Assembly: GCF_007570865.1 (NCBI RefSeq)
Contig: NZ_VLPS01000008.1
Coordinates: forward strand, 62,001-126,000
Direction: 5' to 3'
Length of the DNA: 64,000 bases
Source of the DNA: Atlantibacter subterraneus
GTDB taxonomy: Bacteria > Pseudomonadota > Gammaproteobacteria > Enterobacterales > Enterobacteriaceae
A program made the translations under genes and the position numbers. The notes beneath the pieces are model-generated. The model was not told where the DNA came from. It did no database searches and worked only from the letters and a program-made list of their open reading frames with translations. Each line of letters starts with the position of its first letter. The stretch's first letter is position 1. Shown piece after piece: positions 41,106 through 50,822 of this stretch.

Positions 41106-42169
41106 AGACGTATTCCTGTTTCACCATCGAAAAAGTGCAGATGCTCCGGCGGCAGATGCAGCCAGAGCGTCGAGCCCGCCACAGGCCGGTGCTGATGCGC
41201 AAGGCGCACAATCACTTTTTGCTCGCCGAACCGCCCGTGCGCCAGGTTGTCCGCACCCAGCATCTCAAGCGTTTGCACGTTGAGCGGCACGCCGCCTGCG
41301 GCCTGTGAGCTTAGCGCAATATGTTCGGGGCGGATACCCAGCGTCACCACGCGCCCGGCCAGCGCCAGATGGCGCGCCCCCAGCGGCAGGCTGAAGCCAT
41401 CGGCGTCAAAATGGGTGCCCTGGGCGTTAATGCGCCCCTCCAGCAAATTCATGGCGGGCGAGCCGATAAAGCTCGCCACAAAGCGCGACGCGGGGCGCTC
41501 ATAGACTTCAACCGGCGTCCCGATCTGCTCGGCGACGCCCTTATTCATCACCAGCACCCGCTGCGCCAGGGTCATCGCTTCCACCTGATCGTGGGTGACG
41601 TAAAGGCTGGTGGTTTTCAGGCGGCGGTGCAGCTGTTGCAGCTCGAGACGCATCTGCACCCGCAGTTTGGCGTCGAGGTTGGAGAGCGGCTCGTCGAACA
41701 GGAACACCGCCGGATCGCGCACGATAGCGCGGCCCATCGCCACGCGCTGGCGCTGGCCACCGGAGAGTTCGCGCGGACGGCGTTTCAGTAAGCCATCCAG
41801 CTCCAGAATACGCGCCGCTTCATTGACCCGCGCCTCGATGTGCCCTTTGCCCATGCCGCGGATTTTCAGGCCCCACGCCATGTTCTCTTCGACGTTCATG
41901 TGCGGATACAGCGCGTAGTTCTGGAATACCATGGCGATGCCGCGCGCTTTCGGCTCCAGTTCGGTGACGCGTTGATTATCGATCCAGATATCACCGCTGG
42001 TGACGCGCTCCAGCCCGGCAACCATGCGCAGTAGCGTGGATTTTCCGCAGCCCGACGGACCGACCATCACGATAAATTCGCCGTCCGCCACGTCCACGGT
42101 CAGCGGCTTAATCACCTGGGTTTTGCCGTCCCAGCTTTTGGTTACTGCCTGTAATTTTAGTCCGGCCAT
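41102..42169 (-). CDS. ugpC: sn-Glycerol-3-phosphate ABC transporter ATPase UgpC
   Basis: The ATP-binding subunit of the UgpBAEC importer, a MalK-like protein. The 355-residue product has Walker [10 protein letters not shown], signature [14 protein letters not shown], Walker [13 protein letters not shown], the H-loop YVTHDQ and a C-terminal TOBE domain (LGIRPEHI). The ATG at 42169 gives [16 protein letters not shown] as in E. coli. It follows ugpE by one base and overlaps ugpQ by 4 bp. Confidence 0.97.
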   Translation of the reverse strand: MAGLKLQAVTKSWDGKTQVIKPLTVDVADGEFIVMVGPSGCGKSTLLRMVAGLERVTSGDIWIDNQRVTELEPKARGIAMVFQNYALYPHMNVEENMAWGLKIRGMGKGHIEARVNEAARILELDGLLKRRPRELSGGQRQRVAMGRAIVRDPAVFLFDEPLSNLDAKLRVQMRLELQQLHRRLKTTSLYVTHDQVEAMTLAQRVLVMNKGVAEQIGTPVEVYERPASRFVASFIGSPAMNLLEGRINAQGTHFDADGFSLPLGARHLALAGRVVTLGIRPEHIALSSQAAGGVPLNVQTLEMLGADNLAHGRFGEQKVIVRLAHQHRPVAGSTLWLHLPPEHLHFFDGETGIRL

Positions 42170-42170
42170 G

Positions 42171-43016
42171 TTATTTCTCACTGTCCACTAAGCCGCGCAC
42201 AAACGCGCGCTGCATCACTAAAACAATCACCACCGGCGGGATCAACGTCAGCAACATCGCCGCCATTACCTGGTTCCATTGGGTGCTGCCCTCGCCGGTT
42301 GAAATCATCCCTTTAATACCCGCCACGGCGGTGCCCAGATTGACGTCGCTGACGATCAACAGCGGCCACAGATACTGGTTCCAGCCGTAGATAAAGGTGA
42401 TAACAAACAGCGCCGCCAGATTGGTGCGGGAAAGCGGCAGCACGATGTCGCGGAAAAAGCGCATCGGCGATGCGCCGTCAATGCGCGCCGCTTCTATCAG
42501 CTCATCGGGCAATGTCATAAAGAACTGGCGGAACAGAAAAGTGGCGGTGGCGGATGCCATCAGCGGCAACGTCAGGCCGGTATAGCTGTCGAGCAGCTTC
42601 AGGTTGGCGATCACCTCTACCGTCGGGAAAATACGCACTTCCACCGGCAGCATCAGGGTGATAAAAATCATCCAGAAACAAAGATTGCGCAGCGGGAAGC
42701 GGAACCAGACGATGGCGAATGCCGACAGGATCGATACCGCGATTTTGCCCACCGTAATGGTCAGTGCCATCACCAGGCTGTTAAACAGCATCAGGCCGAA
42801 CGGCGCGCTGTTGGCCCCCACGCCGTGCTGCCAGATATGGCTGAGGTTTTCCCACAGATGGCCGCCGGGGATCAGCGTCATCGGGGTCTCGAATACCGCT
42901 TTGCTGTCCAGGGTGGCGGCCACAAAAGCCACGTACATCGGGAACAGGATCACGGCGATACCGAGGATGAGCATGCAATGGCTGAAGATATCCAGCCCGC
43001 GACGGTGTTCTATCAT
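42171..43016 (-). CDS. ugpE: sn-Glycerol-3-phosphate ABC transporter permease UgpE
   Basis: One of two membrane permeases of the Ugp importer. The 281-residue protein has six hydrophobic helices and the ATPase-docking EAA loop [25 protein letters not shown]. It starts at ATG 43016, overlapping the ugpA stop by 4 bp. Confidence 0.97.
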   Translation of the reverse strand: MIEHRRGLDIFSHCMLILGIAVILFPMYVAFVAATLDSKAVFETPMTLIPGGHLWENLSHIWQHGVGANSAPFGLMLFNSLVMALTITVGKIAVSILSAFAIVWFRFPLRNLCFWMIFITLMLPVEVRIFPTVEVIANLKLLDSYTGLTLPLMASATATFLFRQFFMTLPDELIEAARIDGASPMRFFRDIVLPLSRTNLAALFVITFIYGWNQYLWPLLIVSDVNLGTAVAGIKGMISTGEGSTQWNQVMAAMLLTLIPPVVIVLVMQRAFVRGLVDSEK

Positions 43017-43900
43017 TGGTATCGCACCCTTTTTTCAACGTAGCGGAACTGCACCACCGTCAGCACAATCACCAGCGCCATCAGCACTACCGACTGCGCC
43101 GCCGAGGCCGACAGATCCAGCCCGGCAAAGCCTTCCCGGTAGATTTTGTAGATAAGTGTGGTAGTGGCCTGCACCGGCCCACCGGCGGTGGCGGCGTCGA
43201 TCACCGGGAAGGTGTCGAAGAAGGCGTAAACCAGATTCACCACCAACAGGAAGAAGCTCACCGGGGCAATCAGCGGCAGCGACAGCTTAAAGAACCGGCG
43301 CACCGGACCGGCACCGTCTATGGCCGCCGCTTCCACCAGCGAGCGGGGTATCGACTGCAACGCGGCGAAGAAAAACAGGAAGTTATAGCTGATCTGCTTC
43401 CACACCGAGGCGAACACCACCAGGAACATCGCCTGCCCGCTGTTCTGGGCGTGATTCCACTGATAGCCCATCAACTCCAGCCAGTGGGTAATCAACCCGC
43501 GTCCGGGATTAAACAGGAAAATCCACAGCACGGCGGCAATCGCGGGGGCGACGGCGTAGGGCAGCAGCATCAGGGTTTGATACAGGCGGCTGGCGCGCAC
43601 CACATAATCCACCAGCGCGGCGAAAAACAGCGAGCTGACCAGGCCGAAAAACGTCACCATGGCGCTGAACTTGATGGTGGTCCAGAACGAGTCCAGGTAG
43701 TAGCTGTCGTTCAGCAGTTGGTGAAAGTTATCCAGGCCGACAAACTCGCTGGATAAGCCAAAGGGATCGACGCTTTGTACCGAGTACCAGAGCGCTTCCC
43801 CGGCGGGCCAGATAAAAAATACCACCGTGATAGCAAGTTGGGGCAATAACAACAGATACGGCAACCAGCCGGACTGGAATACCGGGCGTGATGAGGACAT
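43013..43900 (-). CDS. ugpA: sn-Glycerol-3-phosphate ABC transporter permease UgpA
   Basis: Partner permease to UgpE, 295 residues with six hydrophobic segments and the EAA loop [25 protein letters not shown]. The ATG at 43900 ([17 protein letters not shown]) matches the E. coli start; nine extra upstream residues are not conserved. It is 60 bp after ugpB. Confidence 0.97.
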   Translation of the reverse strand: MSSSRPVFQSGWLPYLLLLPQLAITVVFFIWPAGEALWYSVQSVDPFGLSSEFVGLDNFHQLLNDSYYLDSFWTTIKFSAMVTFFGLVSSLFFAALVDYVVRASRLYQTLMLLPYAVAPAIAAVLWIFLFNPGRGLITHWLELMGYQWNHAQNSGQAMFLVVFASVWKQISYNFLFFFAALQSIPRSLVEAAAIDGAGPVRRFFKLSLPLIAPVSFFLLVVNLVYAFFDTFPVIDAATAGGPVQATTTLIYKIYREGFAGLDLSASAAQSVVLMALVIVLTVVQFRYVEKRVRYQ

Positions 43901-43960
43901 AGCGTTACTCAATAAAAAACCCCTCACCCGGCGCGCGGCCAGCGTGAGGGGCGAGACTTA

Positions 43961-45274
43961 TCAGGATTTGGTGGATTGTTCGAAGCGGCGCAACAGCTGA
44001 TTGCCACGCTCAACGGCGGCGTCCAGCGCCTGCTGAGGCGTTTTCTTGTTGGTCCAGACGCTTTCCAGCTCTTCGTCAACCACGGTGCGGATTTGCGGCA
44101 TATTGCCCAGACGCAGCCCTTTGGTGTAATCCAACGGCGGCTTGTTCAGCATCTGACGGGTGGCGATATCCGCGCCGGGGTTTTTATCGTAAAAGCCCTG
44201 CTCGCGGGTCAGGTCATAGGCCGCTTTGGTGATCGGCAGATAGCCGGTTTTCTGGTGCCATTCGGCGGCGTTTTCCGGTTTCGCCAGGAAGTCGAGGAAC
44301 TCGGCGACGCCTTTATAGGTTTCCTGGTCTTTACCCTGCATGACCCACAGGCTGGCACCGCCGATAATGGCGTTTTGCGGCGCGCCTTTGGCGTCGGCAT
44401 CGTACGGCATCATCCCCACGCCGTAGTTGAATTTGGCGTAGTGGCGGATGTCTGCCAGCGAACCGGAAGAGGCGGTGGTAATGGCGCAGTCACCGTTATA
44501 GAACTTCTCGGTGGATTCATCCTTACGGCCAAAATAGGTGAAATCCCCTTTCTTGTTCAGCTCTTGCAGCATGGCGATATGCTTCACCTGCTCCGGCTTG
44601 TTGAACTCCAGCACCGCGTTAGTGCCGTTAAAGCCGTTGTTCTCAGTGGCGACCGGCAGGCCGTGCCAGGCGCTGAAGTTTTCAATCTGGATCCAGCCCT
44701 GCCAGCCGCTGGCATAGCCGCACTTCATCCCGGCGGCTTTCAGTTTCGCGGTGTATTCCGCCAGCTCCTGCCAGGTTTTCGGCGGCTGCTCCGGGTCTAA
44801 ACCGGCTTTTTTGAAGGCGTCTTTGTTGTAGTACAGCACCGGAGTGGAGCTGTTAAACGGCTGGGACAGCAGATGGCCGCTTTTCGCGTCGGTGTAATAG
44901 CCGGACACCGTCGGCACAAACTGGGATTCGTCAAACTTGATGCCCGCATCGCTGAACACTTCGTACACCGGTTTGATGGCTTTCGATGCCATCATGGTCG
45001 CGGTACCCACTTCATACACTTGCAAAATCGCCGGCGCATTCCCGGTGCGGAACGCCGCAATCCCGGCCGCCAGGCTCTGCTCGTAGTTACCTTTATACAC
45101 CGGGGTAATCTGGTAATCCGGGTGGGTCTGGTTAAAGCGTTGCGCTAAGGATTCCACTTCTTTACCCAGTTCGCCTTCCATGGAATGCCAGAACGGAATA
45201 GGGGTAGCAGCGAAAGACTGACTGGCCAACGCCATCCCAATCGCCAGAGCTGAAGCTGTACGTAACGATGTCAT
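43961..45274 (-). CDS. ugpB: sn-Glycerol-3-phosphate-binding protein UgpB
   Basis: Periplasmic binding protein that captures glycerol-3-phosphate and glycerophosphodiesters for UgpAEC. The 437-residue precursor has a signal peptide ([22 protein letters not shown]) then [19 protein letters not shown]. The ATG at 45274 matches the family; a 43-residue upstream extension in frame covers the promoter and is rejected. It is first in ugpBAECQ. Confidence 0.97.
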   Translation of the reverse strand: MTSLRTASALAIGMALASQSFAATPIPFWHSMEGELGKEVESLAQRFNQTHPDYQITPVYKGNYEQSLAAGIAAFRTGNAPAILQVYEVGTATMMASKAIKPVYEVFSDAGIKFDESQFVPTVSGYYTDAKSGHLLSQPFNSSTPVLYYNKDAFKKAGLDPEQPPKTWQELAEYTAKLKAAGMKCGYASGWQGWIQIENFSAWHGLPVATENNGFNGTNAVLEFNKPEQVKHIAMLQELNKKGDFTYFGRKDESTEKFYNGDCAITTASSGSLADIRHYAKFNYGVGMMPYDADAKGAPQNAIIGGASLWVMQGKDQETYKGVAEFLDFLAKPENAAEWHQKTGYLPITKAAYDLTREQGFYDKNPGADIATRQMLNKPPLDYTKGLRLGNMPQIRTVVDEELESVWTNKKTPQQALDAAVERGNQLLRRFEQSTKS

Positions 45275-45330
45275 GCGGTTATCTCTCTTGTTGTGCCGGA
45301 TGCGCGAAACCACGCGTTTTATGCTCGCGA

Positions 45331-45356
45331 GGTAACATGACATGCGCGAATGACAG
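45331..45356 (-). promoter_or_regulatory. PHO-box-like repeats upstream of ugpB
   Basis: The minus strand shows CTGTCAT and ATGTCAT half-sites within 26 bp, about 57-82 bp before the ugpB start. PhoB-dependent induction of ugp by phosphate starvation is known in E. coli, and the local sequence resembles that promoter. The half-site spacing (13 bp) is not the ideal 11 bp. Confidence 0.5.
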
Positions 45357-45455
45357 AAAAATAACTTTTTGATTACAAAACGGTGACACAGAGATGCCAG
45401 CAAGATGAAGGAACCATGAATGTGGCTATACAGCGGGTTTTAAGATGCCATTTTT

Positions 45456-45478
45456 ATGTATAGCAATTTGCTATTCAT
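45456..45478. promoter_or_regulatory. Palindrome upstream of the DUF1778/GNAT pair: likely autoregulatory operator
   Basis: ATAGCAA-T-TTGCTAT (45460-45474) is a perfect inverted repeat; allowing one mismatch per arm it extends to 23 bp. It lies about 46-68 bp before the antitoxin gene in AT-rich promoter-like DNA. DUF1778/GNAT modules are autorepressed through such palindromes. Confidence 0.7.
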
Positions 45479-45523
45479 CTGGTTATTATTTATCCATAAG
45501 ATTGCGTTTTAACAGGAGGACGT

Positions 45524-45823
45524 ATGCCTTCACCTCGCTACTACGCGGGCACTAAAAAGCTGCCGCGTGAAAACCAAATCAATTTGCGCGCCAGTGCTGA
45601 AGAGCGCGCGGTCATCGATTATGCCGCCAGCCTGGTAAATAAATCGCGCACCGATTTTATTCTGGAACTGGCTTACAACGAGGCGCAAAACATCATTCTC
45701 GATCAACGGATGTTTATGCTGGACGACGAGCGCTACGCCGCTTTTATCGAACAGCTTGAAGCGCCGCTGGAAAACACGGAAGGACGCAACCGTTTAAGGG
45801 ATGTGAAGCCGGAATGGGAATAA
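45524..45823 (+). CDS. TacA/KacA-type antitoxin (DUF1778, ribbon-helix-helix)
   Basis: A 99-residue DUF1778 protein. The N-terminal half fits a ribbon-helix-helix DNA-binding domain (KLPRENQINLRASAEERAVI, then YAASLVNKSRTDFILELA). The acidic C-terminal tail (MFMLDDERYAAFIEQLEAPLENTEG) is the usual toxin-neutralising segment. AGGAGG sits five bases before the ATG. It overlaps the acetyltransferase gene by 10 bp. By family analogy it represses its own operon with the toxin and blocks the toxin active site. Which named pair it belongs to cannot be settled here. Confidence 0.9.
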   Translation: MPSPRYYAGTKKLPRENQINLRASAEERAVIDYAASLVNKSRTDFILELAYNEAQNIILDQRMFMLDDERYAAFIEQLEAPLENTEGRNRLRDVKPEWE

Positions 45824-46299
45824 ACGTAACGCAACCAGTCTTACTAACTGGCGAGCATGACTTAACTCAATTTCGCTGCGGTAACCCTGTGCTGGATGAC
45901 TGGTTAGTGCGCCGCGCTTACAAGAATCAGACACTCAATGCATCCCGAACCTTTGTCAGCTGCCAGGCGGGAACCCATATTGTTGTGGGATATTATTGCC
46001 TGGCGTCGGGCTCAGTCGATCATATTCATGCATCGCGTGGTTTGCGCCAGAATATGCCAGATCCTATTCCCGTAATTTTGCTGGGTCGGCTGGCAGTTGA
46101 TGCCGAATATCAGGGGCATAATATGGGTAAATGGCTGTTAAAAGATGCGACGGACCGTGTCATCAGAATCGCTGAACACGTAGGTATTAAGGCTATTATG
46201 GTCCATGCCATTGATGAGAAAGCACGAGAATTTTATCAGTATTACGGCTTTGTGCAGTCTGTCATTGCCCCTGACACGTTGCTATATCGGCTCCAGTAG
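45814..46299 (+). CDS. TacT/KacT-type GNAT toxin (aminoacyl-tRNA acetyltransferase)
   Basis: A 161-residue GNAT acetyltransferase encoded with a DUF1778 antitoxin. Toxins of this family acetylate the amino group of aminoacyl-tRNAs and stop translation. It has the typical N-terminus (LTGEHDLTQFRCGNPVLDDWL), the acetyl-CoA loop LGRLAVDAEYQGHNMG (residues 90-105), and a tyrosine cluster REFYQYYGF (141-144) where the catalytic Tyr of the family lies. Nothing suggests inactivation. The start at 45814 lies inside the antitoxin frame. Codon use is less GC-rich than the flanking ugp and liv genes. Confidence 0.9.
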   Translation: MGINVTQPVLLTGEHDLTQFRCGNPVLDDWLVRRAYKNQTLNASRTFVSCQAGTHIVVGYYCLASGSVDHIHASRGLRQNMPDPIPVILLGRLAVDAEYQGHNMGKWLLKDATDRVIRIAEHVGIKAIMVHAIDEKAREFYQYYGFVQSVIAPDTLLYRLQ

Positions 46300-46328
46300 A
46301 GCCGTTTATTGCATATGTAAAATGACGG

Positions 46329-46628
46329 CTAACGCGGTTTAACCTGACGCCACTCCCCTTCTTTCTGAATATTGTCATAACGGCTTTGTTCACGGCGCTG
46401 CGCTTCACGCTGAATATCAGACTGCGTGTCCTGAGCATACGGGCAAGCGGAGGTCTGAAATACCCGGCACTGTTCTTCCTTTTCTTGCGCGCTGAGCGGC
46501 TCCGGCGACGTTTGCCATATTTGCGGGTCGTGAAGATCGGGTTTGGATGTCTCAACAGGATTAGCGACGGCAGGCACAACGACAATAAGCGATAGGTATA
46601 AAACGCGTTTTACAGAAGAAAGGGTCAT
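46329..46628 (-). CDS. Small exported protein of unknown function
   Basis: A 99-residue product with a signal peptide (MTLSSVKRVLYLSLIVVVPAVA) and a short polar mature part. It contains two cysteines (EEQCRVFQTSACPYAQ), probably disulfide-bonded in the periplasm, and a basic/glutamine-rich C-terminus (REAQRREQSRYDNIQKEGEW). The ATG at 46628 has an AAGGAG ribosome site; an upstream in-frame start lacks support. I do not recognise the family. It lies in an AT-richer insertion between ugpB and livF. Confidence 0.65.
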   Translation of the reverse strand: MTLSSVKRVLYLSLIVVVPAVANPVETSKPDLHDPQIWQTSPEPLSAQEKEEQCRVFQTSACPYAQDTQSDIQREAQRREQSRYDNIQKEGEWRQVKPR

Positions 46629-46688
46629 TCGACGCTCCTTTGCAAGGTGAATAATTTCCCTCCGGGACAATAGCAAATGAGACAAAGA

Positions 46689-46711
46689 AAAGAGCCTTTC
46701 GGCTCTTTTTT
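46689..46711. terminator. Bidirectional terminator-like hairpin
   Basis: AAAAGAGCC, TTTC loop, GGCTCTTTTTT. It lies between the small exported protein gene and the Phd-like pseudogene and would terminate transcription reading out of the pseudogene. Confidence 0.75.
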
Positions 46712-46799
46712 CGGAAAAGGGCTTGCCTTACTGCGATGCTTGCAATTGGCTGGCTGTCGTGAAAACGCATTATCTCTTCCGCTGAGATAAACAGAACTG

Positions 46800-47008
46800 T
46801 TATTTATCCGCCAGTTCCTGAATTTCATTGCCGTGAACCGTCATAATGTCTGCAAACTCCATATCCATTTTTGTGGACTGATAGCGTTCGAACTCTTCTA
46901 CGCTAATGATCACTACGGGTTTGTGACCCCGTCGGATAATAGTGACGCGGCGCTATCATGAGCAGCTGCCAAATTTTGACGTGCTTCGCTGTAATTCATG
47001 GTTTGCAT
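46800..47008 (-). pseudogene. Frameshifted Phd/YefM-type antitoxin
   Basis: A strong AAGGAGG ribosome site precedes ATG 47008, and the frame begins MQTMNYSEARQNLAAAHDSAA, the typical start of Phd/YefM antitoxins. It hits TAG at codon 32 (46913-46915). The family sequence resumes in another frame (VTIIRRGHKPVVIISVEEFE through HGNEIQELADK) and stops at 46800-46802. Comparison with family members suggests a small, non-multiple-of-three deletion after DSAA. No toxin gene is found next to it. The residual N-terminal peptide is probably non-functional. Confidence 0.82.
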
Positions 47009-47092
47009 AGAACCTCCTTATACATGCAAATCAGTTTTACAACTGAGACGTAAAAAGGAGCCTGGCGGCTCCTTGCTCAGAGGATAAAAACC

Positions 47093-47806
47093 TTACCCAC
47101 CCAAATACGCGCTACGCACCGCTTCGTTCGCCAGCAGCGCATCACCGGTATCGGATAGCACCACGTGGCCGTTTTCCAGCACATAGCCGCGATCGGCAAG
47201 CTTCAGGGCCTGGTTGGCGTTCTGCTCTACCAGAAAGATGGTCATCCCCTCTTCGCGCAGCTGTTCGATGGTGTCGAAAATCTGCTGGATGATGATCGGC
47301 GCGAGACCCAGCGACGGTTCATCCAGTAGCAGCAGGCGCGGCTGGCTCATCAGGGCGCGGCCAATCGCCAGCATCTGCTGTTCGCCGCCGGACATGGTGC
47401 CCGCGCGCTGGATGCGGCGCTCGTGCAGGCGTGGAAATAACTGATATACCCGCTCGATGCGTTCGTGATACTGCTGGCGATCGGCAAAGAAGCCGCCCAT
47501 CGCCAGGTTCTCTTCCACCGTCATCCGGGAGAACACGCGGCGCCCTTCCGGCACAATCGCTACTGCTTCACGCATGATTTTGGCGGTATGCCAGTCGGTA
47601 ATATCTTTGCCGTCAAACACGATCCGCCCGCTGGTAGCACGCGGATCGCCGCACAGCGTGCCGAGCAGCGTGGTTTTACCCGCGCCGTTGGCCCCGATCA
47701 GGGTAACGATCTCCCCCTGCTTAATCTGCAAACTGACGTCGTGCAGCGCCTGGATTTTGCCGTAATGGGCGCTGACTTTGTCAAAAGACAACATGACTTT
47801 TTCCAT
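47093..47806 (-). CDS. livF: Branched-chain amino acid ABC transporter ATPase LivF
   Basis: One of two ATPases of the high-affinity leucine/isoleucine/valine importer. The 237-residue protein has Walker A GANGAGKTT, signature MSGGEQQML, Walker B LLLLDEPSLGLAP and the LivF-specific VPEGRRVFSRMTVEENLAMG. It is last in livKHMGF, one base after livG. Confidence 0.98.
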   Translation of the reverse strand: MEKVMLSFDKVSAHYGKIQALHDVSLQIKQGEIVTLIGANGAGKTTLLGTLCGDPRATSGRIVFDGKDITDWHTAKIMREAVAIVPEGRRVFSRMTVEENLAMGGFFADRQQYHERIERVYQLFPRLHERRIQRAGTMSGGEQQMLAIGRALMSQPRLLLLDEPSLGLAPIIIQQIFDTIEQLREEGMTIFLVEQNANQALKLADRGYVLENGHVVLSDTGDALLANEAVRSAYLGG

Positions 47807-47807
47807 C

Positions 47808-48575
47808 TTATGCCTCGCCCAGGTATGCGCGGATTACATCAGGGTTATTTCGGATCTGCTCCGGCGTGCCGTTAGCCAGCGGCGTGCCCTGGTTTACCAC
47901 GTAAATGCGATCGGAAATCCCCATCACCAGTTTCATATCGTGCTCAATCAGCAGGATGGTGGTGTTGTGGTGGTCGCGCAGCTCGACGATCAGTTCATCC
48001 AGCTCTTTGGTCTCTTTCGGGTTCAGGCCCGCCGCCGGTTCATCCAGCATCAGAATTTCCGGCTGAGTTACCATGCAGCGCACAATCTCCAGACGGCGCT
48101 GGTCGCCGTAGGCCAGGTTACTGGCCTGGCGGTTGGCGTGCGCCAGCAGCCCGATACGGTCGAGCCAGGTGGCGGCGCGATCCAGCGCTTCGCTCTGGGT
48201 GCGGCGAAACGCCGGGGTTTTCAGCAGGCCGGAAAACAGACCGGTTTTTAACTGCTGATGCTGTGCCACCAGCAGGTTTTCAATCACCGTCATTTCGCGG
48301 AACAGACGCACGTGCTGGAAGGTACGCACCACGCCCATACGCGCAATTTGCTGGCCCGGCAGGCCCTCAAGATGCTTGTCGCGCAGTTTGATGGTGCCGC
48401 CGGTCGGCTTATAAAAACCGGTCAGGCAGTTGAACACCGTGGTTTTCCCTGCGCCGTTCGGGCCGATTAACGACACGATTTCGTGTTCGCGCAGCTCCAG
48501 AGAGACATTGTTGACCGCCAGCAGGCCGCCAAAACGCATCATCAGGCCTTCAACGCTTAAAAGTGGCTGACTCAT
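47808..48575 (-). CDS. livG: Branched-chain amino acid ABC transporter ATPase LivG
   Basis: Second ATPase of the Liv importer, 255 residues. It has Walker [10 protein letters not shown], signature [11 protein letters not shown], Walker [14 protein letters not shown] and H-loop [12 protein letters not shown]. It overlaps livM by 4 bp and lies one base before livF, consistent with tight translational coupling. Confidence 0.98.
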   Translation of the reverse strand: MSQPLLSVEGLMMRFGGLLAVNNVSLELREHEIVSLIGPNGAGKTTVFNCLTGFYKPTGGTIKLRDKHLEGLPGQQIARMGVVRTFQHVRLFREMTVIENLLVAQHQQLKTGLFSGLLKTPAFRRTQSEALDRAATWLDRIGLLAHANRQASNLAYGDQRRLEIVRCMVTQPEILMLDEPAAGLNPKETKELDELIVELRDHHNTTILLIEHDMKLVMGISDRIYVVNQGTPLANGTPEQIRNNPDVIRAYLGEA

Positions 48576-49852
48576 GCTTTCTCTCCTTCAGCGGCGTGCC
48601 CATTCTTCAACTTCAACTGAGGACGCGTCATCGGCAGCAGCCCCTGCGGACGCCAGATCATCATCAGCACCATCAGACCGCCCAGCATCAGCATGCTGTA
48701 CTCGTTGAAATCACGCATCAGCTCGCGCGACACCACCAGCAGGATAGCCGCCAGGATAACCGCGAACTGCGAGCCCATCCCGCCAAGCACCACAATCGCC
48801 AGCACAAACGCCGATTCGGCAAAGGTGAAGGATTCCGGGCTAACAAAGCCCTGGCGTGCGGCAAACAGCGTCCCGGCGAAACCGGCAAACGCGGCGCTGA
48901 TGGTAAACGCGGTCAGCTTGATGCGCGTCGGATTGAGGCCCAGGGAACGGCAGGCGATCTCATCTTCACGCAGCGCTTCCCAGGCGCGGCCCAGCGGCAT
49001 ACGCAGCAGGCGGTTAATCACAAACAGGGTGATCACCACCAGCAGCAGCGCCACCAGATAGAGGAAAATAATGCGATCGCTGGGGTCGTACTTCATGCCG
49101 AAGAAGTTGCTGAAGGTATCCCAGCCCCCTTCGCGCGGCATGCGGCTAAACTCCAGGCCGAACAGCGTCGGTTTGGGGATCTGGCTGATGCCGTTCGGTC
49201 CGCCGGTCACTTCAGTGTTGTTGAGCAGCAAAATACGGACGATTTCACCAAAGCCTAAGGTGACAATCGCCAGATAGTCGCCGCGCAAACGCAGCACCGG
49301 GAAGCCCAGCAGGAAGCCTGCCGCCGCAGCCACCAGGCCCGCCAGCGGGAGACAGGTCCAGAAGCCGAGACCGTAATAGTGGTTCAGCAGCGCAAAAGTG
49401 TACGCGCCGATGGCATAGAAACCGCCGTAACCCAGCACGAGCAGGCCAGACAGCCCCACAACCACGTTCAGGCCCAGGCCGAGGATCACGTAAATCATGG
49501 TCAGGGTGGCGATATCCACCGTGCCGCGCGACACCATAAACGGCCAGGCCACCGCCAGTACCAGCAGCGCCACCAGGAACAGTTTTTGTTTCGGCGTGGA
49601 ACCATCAATCGCGGGCAGAATGAACTTCGGTCCGGAGACTTTTTTGAAGCTTTTCTGGAACAAGGGGCGCAGCAGCTGGAACAGAAACACCACTGCCGTA
49701 CCCACTGCAATCCACTGCCAGCGGATCGCAGAGGCGGTATCCACCACCAGTTTGGTGCCGGACAGGCTTAACTGAACGCCCATCATCACGCCAGCCAGCA
49801 CGAAGAACATCACGGCAGAGAGCAGCGCCATGGCAAAATGCATCGGTTTCAT
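48572..49852 (-). CDS. livM: Branched-chain amino acid ABC transporter permease LivM
   Basis: A 426-residue membrane permease of the Liv system. It has about ten hydrophobic segments, an unusually long N-terminal region typical of LivM, and the family stretch [26 protein letters not shown]. The cytoplasmic coupling segment is near [18 protein letters not shown]. It overlaps livH and livG by 4 bp each. Confidence 0.97.
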   Translation of the reverse strand: MKPMHFAMALLSAVMFFVLAGVMMGVQLSLSGTKLVVDTASAIRWQWIAVGTAVVFLFQLLRPLFQKSFKKVSGPKFILPAIDGSTPKQKLFLVALLVLAVAWPFMVSRGTVDIATLTMIYVILGLGLNVVVGLSGLLVLGYGGFYAIGAYTFALLNHYYGLGFWTCLPLAGLVAAAAGFLLGFPVLRLRGDYLAIVTLGFGEIVRILLLNNTEVTGGPNGISQIPKPTLFGLEFSRMPREGGWDTFSNFFGMKYDPSDRIIFLYLVALLLVVITLFVINRLLRMPLGRAWEALREDEIACRSLGLNPTRIKLTAFTISAAFAGFAGTLFAARQGFVSPESFTFAESAFVLAIVVLGGMGSQFAVILAAILLVVSRELMRDFNEYSMLMLGGLMVLMMIWRPQGLLPMTRPQLKLKNGHAAEGEKA

Positions 49853-50775
49853 ACTTTCTCTACCTCCGGGCGGCCCAGAATACCGGTAGGCATGACCAGC
49901 AATACGCCAATTAACAGGGCGAAAGAGACCACATCTTTATATTCGGTGCTCAGGTAGGCAGAGGTCAGCGCTTCGGTCAGGCCGAGGATCAGCCCGCCGA
50001 TCATCGCGCCCGGAATGCTGCCGATGCCGCCCAATACCGCAGCGGTAAAGGCTTTCATCCCCGCCATAAAGCCGATGTACGGGTTAATTACGCCGTAGAA
50101 CTGGCCCAACAGAACCCCAGCAACCGCCGCCATCGCCGCGCCGATCACGAAGGTCAGCGAGATGACGCGGTCAGTATTAATGCCGAGCAGGCTGGCCATT
50201 TTCAGGTCTTCGGCACAGGCGCGGCAGGCGCGGCCCATGCGGGAATAACGAATGAAAAGGGTCAGCGCCAGCATCGCCAGGAAGGTGACGATCCAGATAA
50301 CAAGCTGCATGGTGGTGATGGTGGCAGTGAAGTTTTCACTGCTGCCCACCAGCCACTGGCCGTTAAACAGGCTCGGCAGCGCCACATCGCGCGAACCCTG
50401 GGTCAGGCTGACGTAGTTTTGCAGGAAAATGGACATCCCGATGGCGGAAATCAGCGCGATCAGGCGCTTGGAGCTACGCACCGGGCGATAGGCGACCCGC
50501 TCGATGCTCCAGCCGTAGGCGCTGGCAATGACAATCGCCCCGATAAAGGCCGCACCCACCAGCAGCCAGCTGGCGTCGATACCCATCATCATAAGCGCCG
50601 CCACGATCATAAAGGAGACGTAACTGCCGATCATGTACACCTCGCCGTGGGCGAAGTTAATCATGCCGATAATGCCGTACACCATGGTGTAGCCGATGGC
50701 GATCAGCGCGTAGGTACTCCCCAGCGTGACGCCATTAAACATTTGCTGCAAAAAATAGAGGAACTGCTCGGACAT
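49849..50775 (-). CDS. livH: Branched-chain amino acid ABC transporter permease LivH
   Basis: Partner permease of LivM, 308 residues with eight or more hydrophobic segments. Conserved stretches are [47 protein letters not shown] and [15 protein letters not shown]. It is preceded by livK with a 47-bp gap. Confidence 0.97.
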   Translation of the reverse strand: MSEQFLYFLQQMFNGVTLGSTYALIAIGYTMVYGIIGMINFAHGEVYMIGSYVSFMIVAALMMMGIDASWLLVGAAFIGAIVIASAYGWSIERVAYRPVRSSKRLIALISAIGMSIFLQNYVSLTQGSRDVALPSLFNGQWLVGSSENFTATITTMQLVIWIVTFLAMLALTLFIRYSRMGRACRACAEDLKMASLLGINTDRVISLTFVIGAAMAAVAGVLLGQFYGVINPYIGFMAGMKAFTAAVLGGIGSIPGAMIGGLILGLTEALTSAYLSTEYKDVVSFALLIGVLLVMPTGILGRPEVEKV

Positions 50776-50822
50776 AACGTAACCTTTTTCACTCGTTCAG
50801 GTCAGCGATCCACGGTGCGCGT

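Noticed and set aside
46561-46770. Minus-strand frame starting MRFHDSQPIAS as a possible toxin partner of the Phd-like pseudogene
   Set aside because: It runs through a terminator hairpin and into the next gene's start, and resembles no Doc, YoeB or other toxin family.
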